A stretch of 64,000 nucleotides of DNA from Flavobacteriaceae bacterium. Its GTDB lineage: Bacteria; Bacteroidota; Bacteroidia; Flavobacteriales; Flavobacteriaceae. Each line of letters starts with the position of its first letter. The stretch's first letter is position 1. Of the stretch, positions 43,163 to 52,380 are shown in pieces. The notes beneath the pieces are model-generated. The model had not been told where the DNA came from. It did no database searches and was given only the letters and a program-made list of their open reading frames with translations. Location of the stretch: NCBI GenBank assembly GCA_947457615.1, contig CANGWK010000005.1, positions 42,620-106,619 on the forward strand, given 5' to 3'. The position numbers and the translations under genes are program-made.

Positions 43163-45607
43163 CTATTCTCGATAAAATACCCTTTTTACCCTTTGAGAGA
43201 TACTTGTCATGATTTCGTATGGTATGGTTGTTAATTGATTTGCCATGAATGACACACTTGGGTTTTCTCCTAATACAATTACTTCTGAGCCTTCTTTACA
43301 TTCAATATCGGTTATATTTACCATTAGCATATCCATACAAATGCTTCCTACTATTGGTGCTTTTTTGTTTTTTATTATAACATAACCAACGCCATTTCCC
43401 CAATGTCGTGATATCCCGTCAGCATAACCAATAGGGATTGTAGCTATTTTAGTTGGAATAACGGCTTGGAACCTTCTTCCGTAACCTACACTTTCGCCAG
43501 CACCAATAGTTCGTATTTGAGAAATTATAGATTTTAGAGTGCCAACATTTTCTAGTAATTTTTGTTCTTCATCATCATTTGAAACTCCATAAAGACCAAT
43601 TCCTAGACGGACCATATCGTATTGCGCTTGATGAAAATTAGTTATTCCGGAGGTGTTTAGTAAATGTCGAATTGGGTTAATTTGTAATTCTTGCATTAGT
43701 AATGAAGACATTTTTTCAAATAATTTAATTTGCGATAATGTAAAATCTATAAATTTCATATTGTCGCTTGCGGCTAAGTGCGATAAAATACTCTTGACCT
43801 CTACCGTTTTATTGTCTTTTAATTTTGCTATTAGCTCTGATATGTTTTCTTCTTCAAATCCCAATCGGTGCATACCTGTGTCCAGTTTTAAATGAATAGG
43901 AAAATTTTTTAGTTTTTTTTGTTCAGCAAGTTTTAAGAATGCATTTAAACCTTTTATGGAATAAATTTCGGGTTCTAATTGGTGTTGAATTATTGCTGTA
44001 AAGCTTGTTGTTTCTGGGTTCAAGACCATAATTGGCAAATCAATACCTGCCAATCGAAGAGAGATTCCTTCATCTGCGAATGCTACACCAAGATAATCTA
44101 CCTTGTGGTGCGACAATAATTTGGCAACTTCAAAACCGCCATTGCCATAACTAAATGCTTTTACCATCACCATCAATTTGGTTTCTGGATTTAATTTAGA
44201 TTTGAAGAAATTCAAATTGTGACTAATGGAATTTAAATTAATTTCTAATACCGTTTCATGTGTTTTTTCTTCTAAAAGTGAAACGATTTCTTCAAAGTGA
44301 AAATGTCGTGCTCCTTTTACTAATACGGTTTCGTTTTCAAAAGTAATCTTATCAAAGCCTTCAAGAAATTTTTGGGTATTTTCAAATGCTAAACAATTTG
44401 GAAACTTCTTTTGGTAACCTGAAATTGTTTTCCCAACAACAATAACGCGGTTGATTTTATTGGAAACAATAAGATGGGAAACTTTAGAATACAAGTCCTC
44501 GGTAACTAAACCCGACTGAAAAATATCCGAAAGAATTAGGGTTTTCTTTTTGAATTGTTTTTGATTTTCTAGAAAATCTAATGCAATTTTTAACGACTGA
44601 AAATCAGAACTATAACTATCGTCAATAATAGTTGTATTATTGTTTCCGTTTTTTACTTTTAACCGCATTTCAACGGGATACAGCAATAACATTCGCTGCT
44701 GTATTATATCTTGATCGTATTTAAAATATAATAATACCATTAAGCACTGTAAGGCATTTTCAATAGATGCTTGATCGGAAAATGGAATTGTAATGGTAAA
44801 ACAAAGTTTTAGATATGTGATTTTAAGTTCGGTTTTGTCAGGGCTTTCTTTTGCAATTACAAAAACATCTGCTTTACCGTCATCGGAACTCCAAGTGAAG
44901 GTTTTTATTTTCGGATTTAAAAAAGCATCGATGGTTCTGTTCTTATTCATAATTAAAACTTCTGCAGAACTAAAAAGTTTTAATTTTTCTTTAATTTTTT
45001 CTCCAGCATCGTGAAACCCTTCGTCGTGAGCAGAACCTATATTGGATAAAATACCTATGTTTGGTTGGATGATTCTTTGAAGATTTGCCATTTCATTAAC
45101 TGTTGAAATTCCGGCTTCAAATATTCCGAGATTGTGTTTTTCATTAATCCCTAAAACGGAAAGCGGCACGCCCACTTGGGAGTTATAACTTTTTGGTGAA
45201 CGAATGATATTATAATCGGGACTCAACAAGAAATTCAACCATTCTTTAATTATGGTTTTTCCGTTGCTGCCGGTTATGCCTATAACAGGAAAATCAAAAT
45301 TACTTCTGTATGCTGCCGCAAAAGATTGCAAGGCTTGAAGGGTGTTTTCTACCACTAAGAAATTGGCTTTCCCTTGTAAATTTGACGGAATATAACTTAC
45401 AACAAAATTTAATACGCCTTGCTCTAATAATTCGGCAACGTAGTGATGTCCATCATGATTAGGCCCAAGAAGTGCAAAATACAGAGTGCTATTGCTGTTT
45501 TGCAACGAACGGCTATCAATAGAAATAGTATCAACAATAGCAATATCATTTTTACCAACAAATTTGGCTTTTAGAATTGGAATGATATTTCGAATGGATA
45601 GGGTCAA
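43163..45607 (-). CDS. murF-alr: Bifunctional MurF (UDP-MurNAc-tripeptide:D-Ala-D-Ala ligase) / alanine racemase
   Basis: Residues 1 to about 440 are a Mur ligase (ITGSNGKTIIKEWL nucleotide-binding, RSPKSYNSQVGVPLS, DDSYSSDFQSLKIAL). Residues about 450-814 are a PLP alanine racemase with the lysine in MVMVKAFSYGNGGFEV, the GYADGISRHWGNGVG loop, and SICMDMLMVNI. The fusion is characteristic of Bacteroidota and joins production of D-alanine to its use. The start is a TTG in the overlap TTGA with the tdk stop. The MurF part may have weak conservation at catalytic positions, as reported for such fusions only in my recollection. Confidence 0.93.
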   Translation of the reverse strand: MTLSIRNIIPILKAKFVGKNDIAIVDTISIDSRSLQNSNSTLYFALLGPNHDGHHYVAELLEQGVLNFVVSYIPSNLQGKANFLVVENTLQALQSFAAAYRSNFDFPVIGITGSNGKTIIKEWLNFLLSPDYNIIRSPKSYNSQVGVPLSVLGINEKHNLGIFEAGISTVNEMANLQRIIQPNIGILSNIGSAHDEGFHDAGEKIKEKLKLFSSAEVLIMNKNRTIDAFLNPKIKTFTWSSDDGKADVFVIAKESPDKTELKITYLKLCFTITIPFSDQASIENALQCLMVLLYFKYDQDIIQQRMLLLYPVEMRLKVKNGNNNTTIIDDSYSSDFQSLKIALDFLENQKQFKKKTLILSDIFQSGLVTEDLYSKVSHLIVSNKINRVIVVGKTISGYQKKFPNCLAFENTQKFLEGFDKITFENETVLVKGARHFHFEEIVSLLEEKTHETVLEINLNSISHNLNFFKSKLNPETKLMVMVKAFSYGNGGFEVAKLLSHHKVDYLGVAFADEGISLRLAGIDLPIMVLNPETTSFTAIIQHQLEPEIYSIKGLNAFLKLAEQKKLKNFPIHLKLDTGMHRLGFEEENISELIAKLKDNKTVEVKSILSHLAASDNMKFIDFTLSQIKLFEKMSSLLMQELQINPIRHLLNTSGITNFHQAQYDMVRLGIGLYGVSNDDEEQKLLENVGTLKSIISQIRTIGAGESVGYGRRFQAVIPTKIATIPIGYADGISRHWGNGVGYVIIKNKKAPIVGSICMDMLMVNITDIECKEGSEVIVLGENPSVSFMANQLTTIPYEIMTSISQRVKRVFYRE

Positions 45608-46239
45608 GGTTTGATATTTTTAAGAGTCCCTTTTACATGCTCTGCATCTTTAACCTCCAAATTTTCTCGCATTGCTTTGTAATAGGAAGCCCGACTTAAA
45701 GGTTCATATTCTTCGTTTTCTCCCAAAAGAACTAAATTAGTGCTATCCGCTTTTCTAAAGCTGTAATTTGCAAGATTTCCAGTTCGGGTGCAAACCGCAT
45801 GAACTTTAGTAACATATTCGGCGGTTGCCATAAGCGCAGGCATAGGCCCAAATGGATTCCCTTTAAAATCCATGTCTAATCCTGCAACGATTACTCGAAC
45901 TCCAGAATTTGCTAAATCATTACAAATTTTTACTATTTCATCGTCAAAGAACTGTGCTTCATCAATTCCAACTACATCACAACCTTGCGCCAAAATTGCA
46001 ATATTTGCAGCAGCAGGAACTGGCGTAGAACGAATTTCATTTTTATTGTGCGAAACCACCATCTCTTCGTCGTAACGAGTGTCAATAGTAGGCTTAAAAA
46101 TCTCTACTTTTTGCTTAGCAAATTGGGCTCTGCGCAACCTTCGAATAAGTTCTTCGGTCTTTCCAGAAAACATAGAGCCACAGATTACTTCAATCCAGCC
46201 AAATTGTTCTTTATGATTTACAGTATTTTCTAGAAACAT
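45604..46239 (-). CDS. tdk: Thymidine kinase
   Basis: The 211-residue type II thymidine kinase phosphorylates thymidine in nucleotide salvage. The P-loop reads CGSMFSGKTEELIRRL (about residues 21-36), followed by VVGIDEAQFFDD (Walker B-like) and VIVAGLDMDFKGNPFGPMP. The lasso region is GNLANYSFRKAD. Only one of the usual zinc-binding cysteines (VCTR) is seen, as in many Bacteroidota enzymes. It overlaps murF-alr by 4 nt, with translation probably coupled. Confidence 0.94.
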   Translation of the reverse strand: MFLENTVNHKEQFGWIEVICGSMFSGKTEELIRRLRRAQFAKQKVEIFKPTIDTRYDEEMVVSHNKNEIRSTPVPAAANIAILAQGCDVVGIDEAQFFDDEIVKICNDLANSGVRVIVAGLDMDFKGNPFGPMPALMATAEYVTKVHAVCTRTGNLANYSFRKADSTNLVLLGENEEYEPLSRASYYKAMRENLEVKDAEHVKGTLKNIKP

Positions 46240-46341
46240 TTTGTATTTTTAGACCTTAAAAAAGGATTTGTTTTTATTACTTTGTATCGAAACAAATTTA
46301 TTATAAAATAAGATAAGTTAGTCACTGTAATTTTAAAAGTT

Positions 46342-47244
46342 ATGAAAAAAAGATTGGAAGCCGAGTTAATAAGCATTGCCCACCGTGTTTTAAAATTAAA
46401 AAATAAATCGGAAATAGATCAATTGTATCTGGAAACTAGAAAATTATATGAAACTCTTTCTGTTTTAAAATTCTATGGTGATAATTACGAGCAAGTTAAA
46501 TCGGAAATTACCCAAGAAGATTTAGAAGGCAAATTAACTTCTGAAAAGGAAGAAAAGTTAATCTTAAAAGTTGAGACAAAACCAACAGAGGTTGTTATAG
46601 AAGAACCTGTTGCAGAAGCAATGCCTGAAGTAGAAGTTATTGAAGAAATCGATTTGAAAAACGAAGATAGTGAAATTGAGGACGAGGGAGAAGTAATCGA
46701 AGAAGAGGAAGTTGAGGAGAAGGAGGAAGAGGAATTTGCAGGTGAAATTGAAAATGAAGAAGGACTTCCTAAACCAGAAATAGAAGAAATTAATTTTGAA
46801 CCAATATTTGAATTGGCTCCAGAGGCAGCAATTGAAGATGTTGTTGAAGAAAAAGTTAATGGTAATAAATCAGAAGCCAAACAAATTTCTTTTGAAGATT
46901 TACTTGGAGAAAATTACAATGAACCTGTTTTTATAAAACCAAACGACGTTGTTATTCCGCCTTCATTAAAAAGTGTATTGGATGAAAAACCAATGTCGCT
47001 TAACGACCAACATTCTAAAGCTATTAATATTGGAATGAACGACCGAATTGCTTTTGTAAAACATCTTTTTGCAGATAGCGACGAAGATTACAATCGCGTT
47101 TTATCGCAATTAAACACCTTTGATGCCCAAGAAGAAGCTCTTGATTTTATTGAAAATATAATTAAGCCCGATTATAATAATTGGGAAGGAAGTGAAGAAT
47201 ATGCGGAGCGATTTATGGAAATTATCGAGAACAAATTTAATTAA
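46342..47244 (+). CDS. Conserved Glu-rich protein upstream of rsmI
   Basis: The 300-residue protein has a conserved N-terminal helical part (ELISIAHRVLKLKNKSEIDQLYLETRKLYETLSV). A very acidic disordered middle follows (about residues 85-180, nearly every third residue Glu), and then a conserved C-terminal part (AINIGMNDRIAFVKHLFADSDEDYNRVLSQLNTFD). I recall it only as a hypothetical protein conserved in Flavobacteriaceae. It is translated in tandem with rsmI with no gap, suggesting a ribosome- or translation-linked role, but this is inference. Confidence 0.75.
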   Translation: MKKRLEAELISIAHRVLKLKNKSEIDQLYLETRKLYETLSVLKFYGDNYEQVKSEITQEDLEGKLTSEKEEKLILKVETKPTEVVIEEPVAEAMPEVEVIEEIDLKNEDSEIEDEGEVIEEEEVEEKEEEEFAGEIENEEGLPKPEIEEINFEPIFELAPEAAIEDVVEEKVNGNKSEAKQISFEDLLGENYNEPVFIKPNDVVIPPSLKSVLDEKPMSLNDQHSKAINIGMNDRIAFVKHLFADSDEDYNRVLSQLNTFDAQEEALDFIENIIKPDYNNWEGSEEYAERFMEIIENKFN

Positions 47245-47946
47245 ATGTCGAAACTCTATATTGTTCCTACACCAATTGGAAACTTAGAAGACATGACTTT
47301 TAGAGCCATTAGAGTTCTAAAAGAAGCCGATTTAATCTTGGCAGAAGACACGCGTACTAGTGGAAAATTGTTGAAACATTACGAAATTTCTACCCACATG
47401 CACAGCCACCACATGCATAACGAGCACAAAACAATTGAAAATTTGATTGGTCGTTTAAAAGGTGGTGAAACTATTGCTTTAATAAGTGATGCTGGAACTC
47501 CAGCCATTTCTGACCCCGGGTTTTTACTCACACGTGCCTGTGTAGAAAATAATATTGAAGTCGATTGTTTACCAGGTGCTACGGCTTTTGTACCTGCTCT
47601 TGTAAATAGCGGTTTGCCTAACGACCGATTTATATTTGAAGGCTTTTTGCCGGAGAAAAAAGGAAGACAAACCCGTTATTTGTTTCTAGCCGAAGAAACA
47701 CGAACTATGATTTTTTATGTATCCCCACATAAATTAGTAAAAACCTTAGCCGAATTTGTACAGTATTTTGGTGCCGATAGACCCGTTTCTATTTCCAGAG
47801 AATTATCCAAACTGCACGAAGAAACCATCCGTGGTACTGCAGAAGAAGTCCTTAAACACTACGAAGCAAAACCTCCCAAAGGAGAAATTGTTGCGGTTGT
47901 TGGCGGGAAAATTTTTAGTAAAGAAATAAGAAAAGAACAAGAATAA
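47245..47946 (+). CDS. rsmI: 16S rRNA (cytidine(1402)-2'-O)-methyltransferase
   Basis: The 233-residue SAM-dependent enzyme methylates the 2'-OH of C1402 in 16S rRNA. It shows the tetrapyrrole-methylase fold with TPIGNLEDMTFRAIRVL, LILAEDTRTSGKLLKHY, ALISDAGTPAISDPGFLL and LPGATAFVPALVNSGLP, followed by FEGFLPEKKGRQ. It is slightly shorter than E. coli RsmI (286), which is normal here. It directly follows the Glu-rich protein gene. Confidence 0.95.
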   Translation: MSKLYIVPTPIGNLEDMTFRAIRVLKEADLILAEDTRTSGKLLKHYEISTHMHSHHMHNEHKTIENLIGRLKGGETIALISDAGTPAISDPGFLLTRACVENNIEVDCLPGATAFVPALVNSGLPNDRFIFEGFLPEKKGRQTRYLFLAEETRTMIFYVSPHKLVKTLAEFVQYFGADRPVSISRELSKLHEETIRGTAEEVLKHYEAKPPKGEIVAVVGGKIFSKEIRKEQE

Positions 47947-48022
47947 CATTTAAATTAAATTTTAAACGTTACAAAAATAATAGCCAAAAAATATAATTCG
48001 TAATTTTTAATTCGTAATTAAA

Positions 48023-49714
48023 ATGCGTTGGAACTTAAAATCAAAGCCCGAAAAAGAGAAAGTTCAAAAACTACAAAGTGTACTTCAAGTAGACGAACTT
48101 ATTGCTACATTGTTGCTGCAACGTGGGGTGGAAAATTACGACCAAGCCAAAACCTTTTTCCGACCCTCTTTAGATGATTTACATAATCCATATTTGATGA
48201 AAGATATGGACAAAGCCGTCGCTCGTATTGAATCTGCAATTGCCAACGAAGAAAACATTTTGGTTTTTGGCGATTATGATGTAGATGGAACCACTGCTGT
48301 TTCTTTAGTTTCGAGTTATTTAAAAAGTTATTATCCCAATGTTGCCACTTATATTCCTGATAGATACGATGAAGGTTACGGTATTTCATATAAAGGAATT
48401 GACTTTGCCGAAGACAATGAATTTACCTTAATTATTGCATTAGATTGTGGAATAAAATCCATCGATCATGTTGCCTATGCGAATGCTAAAAATATTGATT
48501 TTATCATTTGCGACCACCACCGGCCTGGTGATGAATTGCCAAATGCTGTTGCTGTTTTAGATCCAAAGCGAGAGGATTGTTATTATCCATATGATGAACT
48601 TTGTGGTTGCGGGGTTGGTTTTAAATTAGTGCAAGCACTAGCCGAACATCGAGGTCAAACTATAGAAGATTTAGTTCTTTATTTAGATTTAGTTGCCACT
48701 GCAATAGCCGCTGATATTGTTCCTATTACTGGAGAAAATAGGGTTTTAGCAAAATTTGGTTTGGAAGTTATCAATTCTAATCCTCGGCCTGGAATAAAAG
48801 CATTAATTCAAAATGTAAAGAAAAAAACACTCACCATTACCGATGTCGTTTTTATCATTGCTCCGCGAATAAACGCTGCCGGAAGAATAAAACATGGTAA
48901 CGAAGCAGTTGCTCTTTTAACTGAATACGATTTGGATCAAGCCGAACAATTTGCTTCTGAAATTGAACAACACAATACAGACAGAAAAGGATTAGACAAA
49001 CAAATTACAGTTGAAGCCCTCGCTCAAATAGAGACCAATGACGAAAAAGAAAATTTCACGACGGTTTTGTATAAAGAAAATTGGCATAAAGGCGTGATAG
49101 GAATTGTTGCTTCGCGATTAACAGAAACTTATTACCGACCAACAATTGTTTTTACTAAAAGTGGCGATAAACTAGCTGCTTCCGCAAGGTCAGTCAAAGA
49201 TTTTGATGTATATAACGCTTTAGAGGCTTGTGCCGAACATTTGGAGCAATTTGGCGGACACATGTACGCAGCAGGAATGACTTTGAAAGAAGAAAATTAT
49301 TTGGCGTTCAAAGAGGCATTTGAAAATGAAGTAAAGAATACTATTTCTCCTGAATTATTAATTCCTGAAATAGCTGTAGATACCGAGATTATTTTTAGTG
49401 ATATTAATCCTCGTTTTATAAGATTATTGAGTCAGTTTGAGCCTTTTGGTCCTGGCAATATGACGCCAACTTTCTTAGCCAAAAACATTAAAGATACAGG
49501 TTATGCCAAAACACTTGGTAAAGATGACGAACATTTAAAATTATTTGTAAAACAAAATAACTCCGAAGGTTTTGGAGCTATTGCTTTTAATCATGGCGTT
49601 AATTTAGAAATGGTAACTAACCAAAAACCTTTTGAAGTCTTATTTTGTATCGATGAAAATGAATTTAATGGAAAAGTTACGGTGCAATTGCGAATTAAAG
49701 ATATCAAAAACTAG
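48023..49714 (+). CDS. recJ: Single-stranded-DNA-specific exonuclease RecJ
   Basis: The 563-residue 5'-3' exonuclease has the DHH family motifs: FGDYDVDGTTAVSLV (I), ALDCGIKS (II), CDHHRPGDELP (III, the DHH) and, towards the C-terminus, IGIVASRLTE, SARSVKDFDVYNAL and FGGHMYAAGMTL of the DHHA1 domain. An OB-fold C-terminus follows. It works in recombination and mismatch repair on substrates unwound by helicases. The stop overlaps the stop of lpxH on the other strand within CTAG. Confidence 0.95.
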   Translation: MRWNLKSKPEKEKVQKLQSVLQVDELIATLLLQRGVENYDQAKTFFRPSLDDLHNPYLMKDMDKAVARIESAIANEENILVFGDYDVDGTTAVSLVSSYLKSYYPNVATYIPDRYDEGYGISYKGIDFAEDNEFTLIIALDCGIKSIDHVAYANAKNIDFIICDHHRPGDELPNAVAVLDPKREDCYYPYDELCGCGVGFKLVQALAEHRGQTIEDLVLYLDLVATAIAADIVPITGENRVLAKFGLEVINSNPRPGIKALIQNVKKKTLTITDVVFIIAPRINAAGRIKHGNEAVALLTEYDLDQAEQFASEIEQHNTDRKGLDKQITVEALAQIETNDEKENFTTVLYKENWHKGVIGIVASRLTETYYRPTIVFTKSGDKLAASARSVKDFDVYNALEACAEHLEQFGGHMYAAGMTLKEENYLAFKEAFENEVKNTISPELLIPEIAVDTEIIFSDINPRFIRLLSQFEPFGPGNMTPTFLAKNIKDTGYAKTLGKDDEHLKLFVKQNNSEGFGAIAFNHGVNLEMVTNQKPFEVLFCIDENEFNGKVTVQLRIKDIKN

Positions 49715-50454
49715 AATTTTTTCAATTCAAATTTTTCTCCATCAAAAACGCCGTAAGTGAAATACCCAATCCAATCTCCTAAATTCACATAATCGGAGTT
49801 TTCGCCAACATTTACGATCATAGGCAAATGGCGGTGTCCAAAAACAAAATAATTGTAGTGTTGGGTTTGGAGCTTTCTTTTGGCGTATTGAATTAACCAC
49901 TCGTTTTCTTCTCCTAAAAAAACTACATCTTCTGGACCTGAAATTAATTTGTTTTTCACTGAAAGATGTTGGGCTAATTTCATACCAATATCGGGGTGCA
50001 GCCAGCGGTAAAGCCATTTAGAAAAAGGATGAACAAATACTTTTTTCATTCGTTTGTACCCTTTATCACCGGGACCCTTGCCATCGCCGTGGCCTATCAA
50101 AAAGGTTTTCTCGTTGAAAGTGAACTCTTTATTATCATGGTAAACCGGAATGTTCAGTTCTTTTTGGAAATAGTCGTTCATCCATAAATCGTGGTTGCCA
50201 ACAAAGAAATAAATTGGAATTCCGCTATCTGCTATTTCGGCTAGCTTCCCTAGAACCCTTACAAATCCTTTTGGAACTACGGTTTTATATTCAAACCAAA
50301 AATCGAACAAATCGCCTAAAAGAAAAATCGCTTCGGCATCTTTTTTCACTTCATCTAGCCAGGCAACAAACTTTTGTTCCCGAGGGAAACTTGCTTCTGG
50401 AGTAGGAGCGCCAAAATGCTGGTCGGAGGCAAAGTATATTTTTTTGTTGGACAT
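49711..50454 (-). CDS. lpxH: UDP-2,3-diacylglucosamine diphosphatase
   Basis: This 247-residue calcineurin-like phosphoesterase releases lipid X in lipid A synthesis at the inner membrane. The metal-binding motifs run in order: ASDQHFG (DxH), LLGDLFDFWFEY (GDxxD), FVGNHDLWMND (GNHD), GHGDGKGPGDKGYK (GHGD) and GHRHLPMI (GHxH). Length and spacing match LpxH rather than LpxG or LpxI. It is probably in one transcript with queD, 17 nt upstream. Confidence 0.9.
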   Translation of the reverse strand: MSNKKIYFASDQHFGAPTPEASFPREQKFVAWLDEVKKDAEAIFLLGDLFDFWFEYKTVVPKGFVRVLGKLAEIADSGIPIYFFVGNHDLWMNDYFQKELNIPVYHDNKEFTFNEKTFLIGHGDGKGPGDKGYKRMKKVFVHPFSKWLYRWLHPDIGMKLAQHLSVKNKLISGPEDVVFLGEENEWLIQYAKRKLQTQHYNYFVFGHRHLPMIVNVGENSDYVNLGDWIGYFTYGVFDGEKFELKKF

Positions 50455-50471
50455 TTATTAAAAGTAATAAA

Positions 50472-50924
50472 TTACAAATTATCGGAAGCATACCATTCGG
50501 CAAAGGAACTTTCGGTTTCTTGTAATTTTAACGAATGTAATAGAATTTCTTTAGGTAATCTGTCGCAAATTTTCTTAGCAAAATCAATTACCATGTTTTC
50601 ACTTGTAGGTTGGTAATCGACTAATATAACATGATGGCCACGGTTTTTTAACTCTAAAGCTAACTCAACATGAGGTGTATTTTGATTAAAAACTGTTGCG
50701 TGATCAAATAAATCCACTATTTCTTCTCTAACAATTTTCTTCAAATCTGTAAAATCTATTACCATTCCAAACTTCACATTGGATGAATCTAAAATTGGTG
50801 TTCCAATAACGGTTACTGAAAGTTTATAGCTATGCCCATGAACATTTTTACATTTTCCATCGTAGCCATAAAGAGCATGACCGGTTTCAAAAGAAAATTG
50901 TTTGGTAATTCTAATTTTACTCAT
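50472..50924 (-). CDS. queD: 6-carboxytetrahydropterin synthase / PTPS family
   Basis: The 150-residue protein has the three-histidine zinc site: ETGHALYGYDGKCKNVHGHSY supplies one His at the start and HGH at the end of that segment. The catalytic Cys lies in the GKCKNVHGH stretch; DLFDHATVFN is the remaining family signature. These features favour QueD, which makes the deazapurine precursor of queuosine in tRNA, over eukaryote-type pyruvoyl tetrahydropterin synthase. The other queuosine genes are not in the window. Confidence 0.9.
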   Translation of the reverse strand: MSKIRITKQFSFETGHALYGYDGKCKNVHGHSYKLSVTVIGTPILDSSNVKFGMVIDFTDLKKIVREEIVDLFDHATVFNQNTPHVELALELKNRGHHVILVDYQPTSENMVIDFAKKICDRLPKEILLHSLKLQETESSFAEWYASDNL

Positions 50925-50977
50925 AAAGGATTTATTTACTGCAAATTTATAAAAAATAAATCCAAAGCACTTATTAA

Positions 50978-51802
50978 TTAAGGATTCACTTCAAACGTTT
51001 GATCAACATTTGCTTTAGAAGCTCTTGCATTAAGAACTTTATTATCGCTATCAACTATAAAGGCTGCAAAACTAATGTTGTCAGAATTGGTAACATTAGC
51101 AGGGACTGGCACTTTCAAAGTTATTGGAACATTACTTCCATCCGTTGTTCCTGTAATGGGGTCTCCCAAAATATTGGTCAAAGAACTTCGTAAAACATGA
51201 TTGTGTTCAAAGTTTACAATTGGATTTTCGCCATTATAATAGTTCGTGTAATTCCGTTGGTCGTAATATAATTTGTCTTCCAATAAATAAACTACCAATT
51301 TTAAATCGGTATAATTTTGTTTAAACTTCATTTGCACATTCAAATTGATTGTATCATTAACTATGTTTGATTTTAATGCTAGGCCTAAAGTACTATTGTT
51401 TCCAGTTAAATTTACTACCTGCTGAATATTTGTTGGCTCAGGATATGTCCAAACGGTCATTCTATTCAATCTAGCAATTGGCAAAGACCATTGATTTGGG
51501 GAAATCAAGTTTTTCAATGGTCCTATACCGTTAAAACTGTAGGGATCATTTCCGTCGTGAATAGCAACAGTTACCGCTTTATCTGTTTTAAGTTTTACTT
51601 GCTCTACGGCATAAGCAACACGGGAACAATTTCCACACCAAGTGCCGGTATAATCTTCTATTAAAACATGTTTTTTAAAATAACCTGAAATTGCGGTATC
51701 AGATGTTCCTCCCTCCAATTTGTTTTCAATTACTTTAGTATCCGAACAAGATAAAAACAAAAAAAACCCGATCAATAAACTAAGTAAATATACTTTTTTC
51801 AT
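50978..51802 (-). CDS. Omp28-related outer membrane lipoprotein with thioredoxin-like CxxC
   Basis: The 274-residue protein has a lipobox (GFFLFLSCSD, acylated Cys near residue 19), then VLIEDYTGTWCGNCSRVAYAVEQ, a thioredoxin-like CGNC site. A beta-rich C-terminal Omp28 domain (LKLVVYLLEDKLYYDQRNY, VNFEHNHVLRSSLT) follows. Related proteins were named for Porphyromonas Omp28. It is transcribed divergently from a TlpA-DUF6029 pair that also deals with thiol chemistry and the outer membrane. The specific substrate is unknown. Confidence 0.85.
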   Translation of the reverse strand: MKKVYLLSLLIGFFLFLSCSDTKVIENKLEGGTSDTAISGYFKKHVLIEDYTGTWCGNCSRVAYAVEQVKLKTDKAVTVAIHDGNDPYSFNGIGPLKNLISPNQWSLPIARLNRMTVWTYPEPTNIQQVVNLTGNNSTLGLALKSNIVNDTINLNVQMKFKQNYTDLKLVVYLLEDKLYYDQRNYTNYYNGENPIVNFEHNHVLRSSLTNILGDPITGTTDGSNVPITLKVPVPANVTNSDNISFAAFIVDSDNKVLNARASKANVDQTFEVNP

Positions 51803-51900
51803 AATTGCAATAAATATAATATTTAACCTAATACAAATTAAACAAAATAAATTTTAATCCTAACCATTTTATTCATTAATTTGTAAATCAAACCGTATTT

Positions 51901-52377
51901 ATGAAAAAATTTCTCTTTTTATTTCTTTTTGTTGGATTGTATTCCTACTCACAAAAGAACCTACCTGATTTAAATCTTTCAACCCTTGATGGTAAAAAAG
52001 TTTCCCTAAAAAATGATTTTGCTGAAAAAGATAAATTATATGTGTTTTCCTTTTGGGCAAGTTGGTGCGGACCTTGCATAAATGAGTTAGATGAAATAAA
52101 CGAAGTGCAAGCAGAATGGAAAAAATCTGTAAACTTTGAAGTTATTGCTGTTGCAACAGACGACTCAAGAACTCAAAAAAGAGTAAAACCGTTAGTTAAT
52201 GGCAAAGAATGGGAGTACACGATCTTATTAGATACTAACCAAGATTTTAAAAGAGCACTTTCTATAGTAAATATTCCTTACACAATTGTTGTTAAAAACA
52301 ACAAGATTGTTCATATTCAAAATGGCTATGTGCCAGGTAATGAGGTAGATTTATTTGAAAAATTGAAGTCTTTATAA
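51901..52377 (+). CDS. TlpA-like exported thioredoxin
   Basis: The 158-residue product has a signal peptide (residues 1-17, GLYSYSQ) and a complete thioredoxin fold with SFWASWCGPCINELDEINEV (WCxxC active site). It ends with a cis-Pro region IVNIPYTIVVKNNKIV. Such TlpA/ResA-type proteins reduce disulfides in the periplasm. It is 3 nt upstream of the DUF6029 gene and likely forms a functional pair with it and with the divergent Omp28 lipoprotein. Confidence 0.9.
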   Translation: MKKFLFLFLFVGLYSYSQKNLPDLNLSTLDGKKVSLKNDFAEKDKLYVFSFWASWCGPCINELDEINEVQAEWKKSVNFEVIAVATDDSRTQKRVKPLVNGKEWEYTILLDTNQDFKRALSIVNIPYTIVVKNNKIVHIQNGYVPGNEVDLFEKLKSL

Positions 52378-52380
52378 GTT

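Noticed and set aside
43653..43895. Plus-strand 80-codon ORF within murF-alr
   Set aside because: Antisense shadow of the alanine racemase domain, without supporting signals.
46485..46880. Minus-strand Ser-rich ORF
   Set aside because: The Ser/Ile-rich sequence is the antisense reading of the Glu-rich segment of the gene at 46342-47244.
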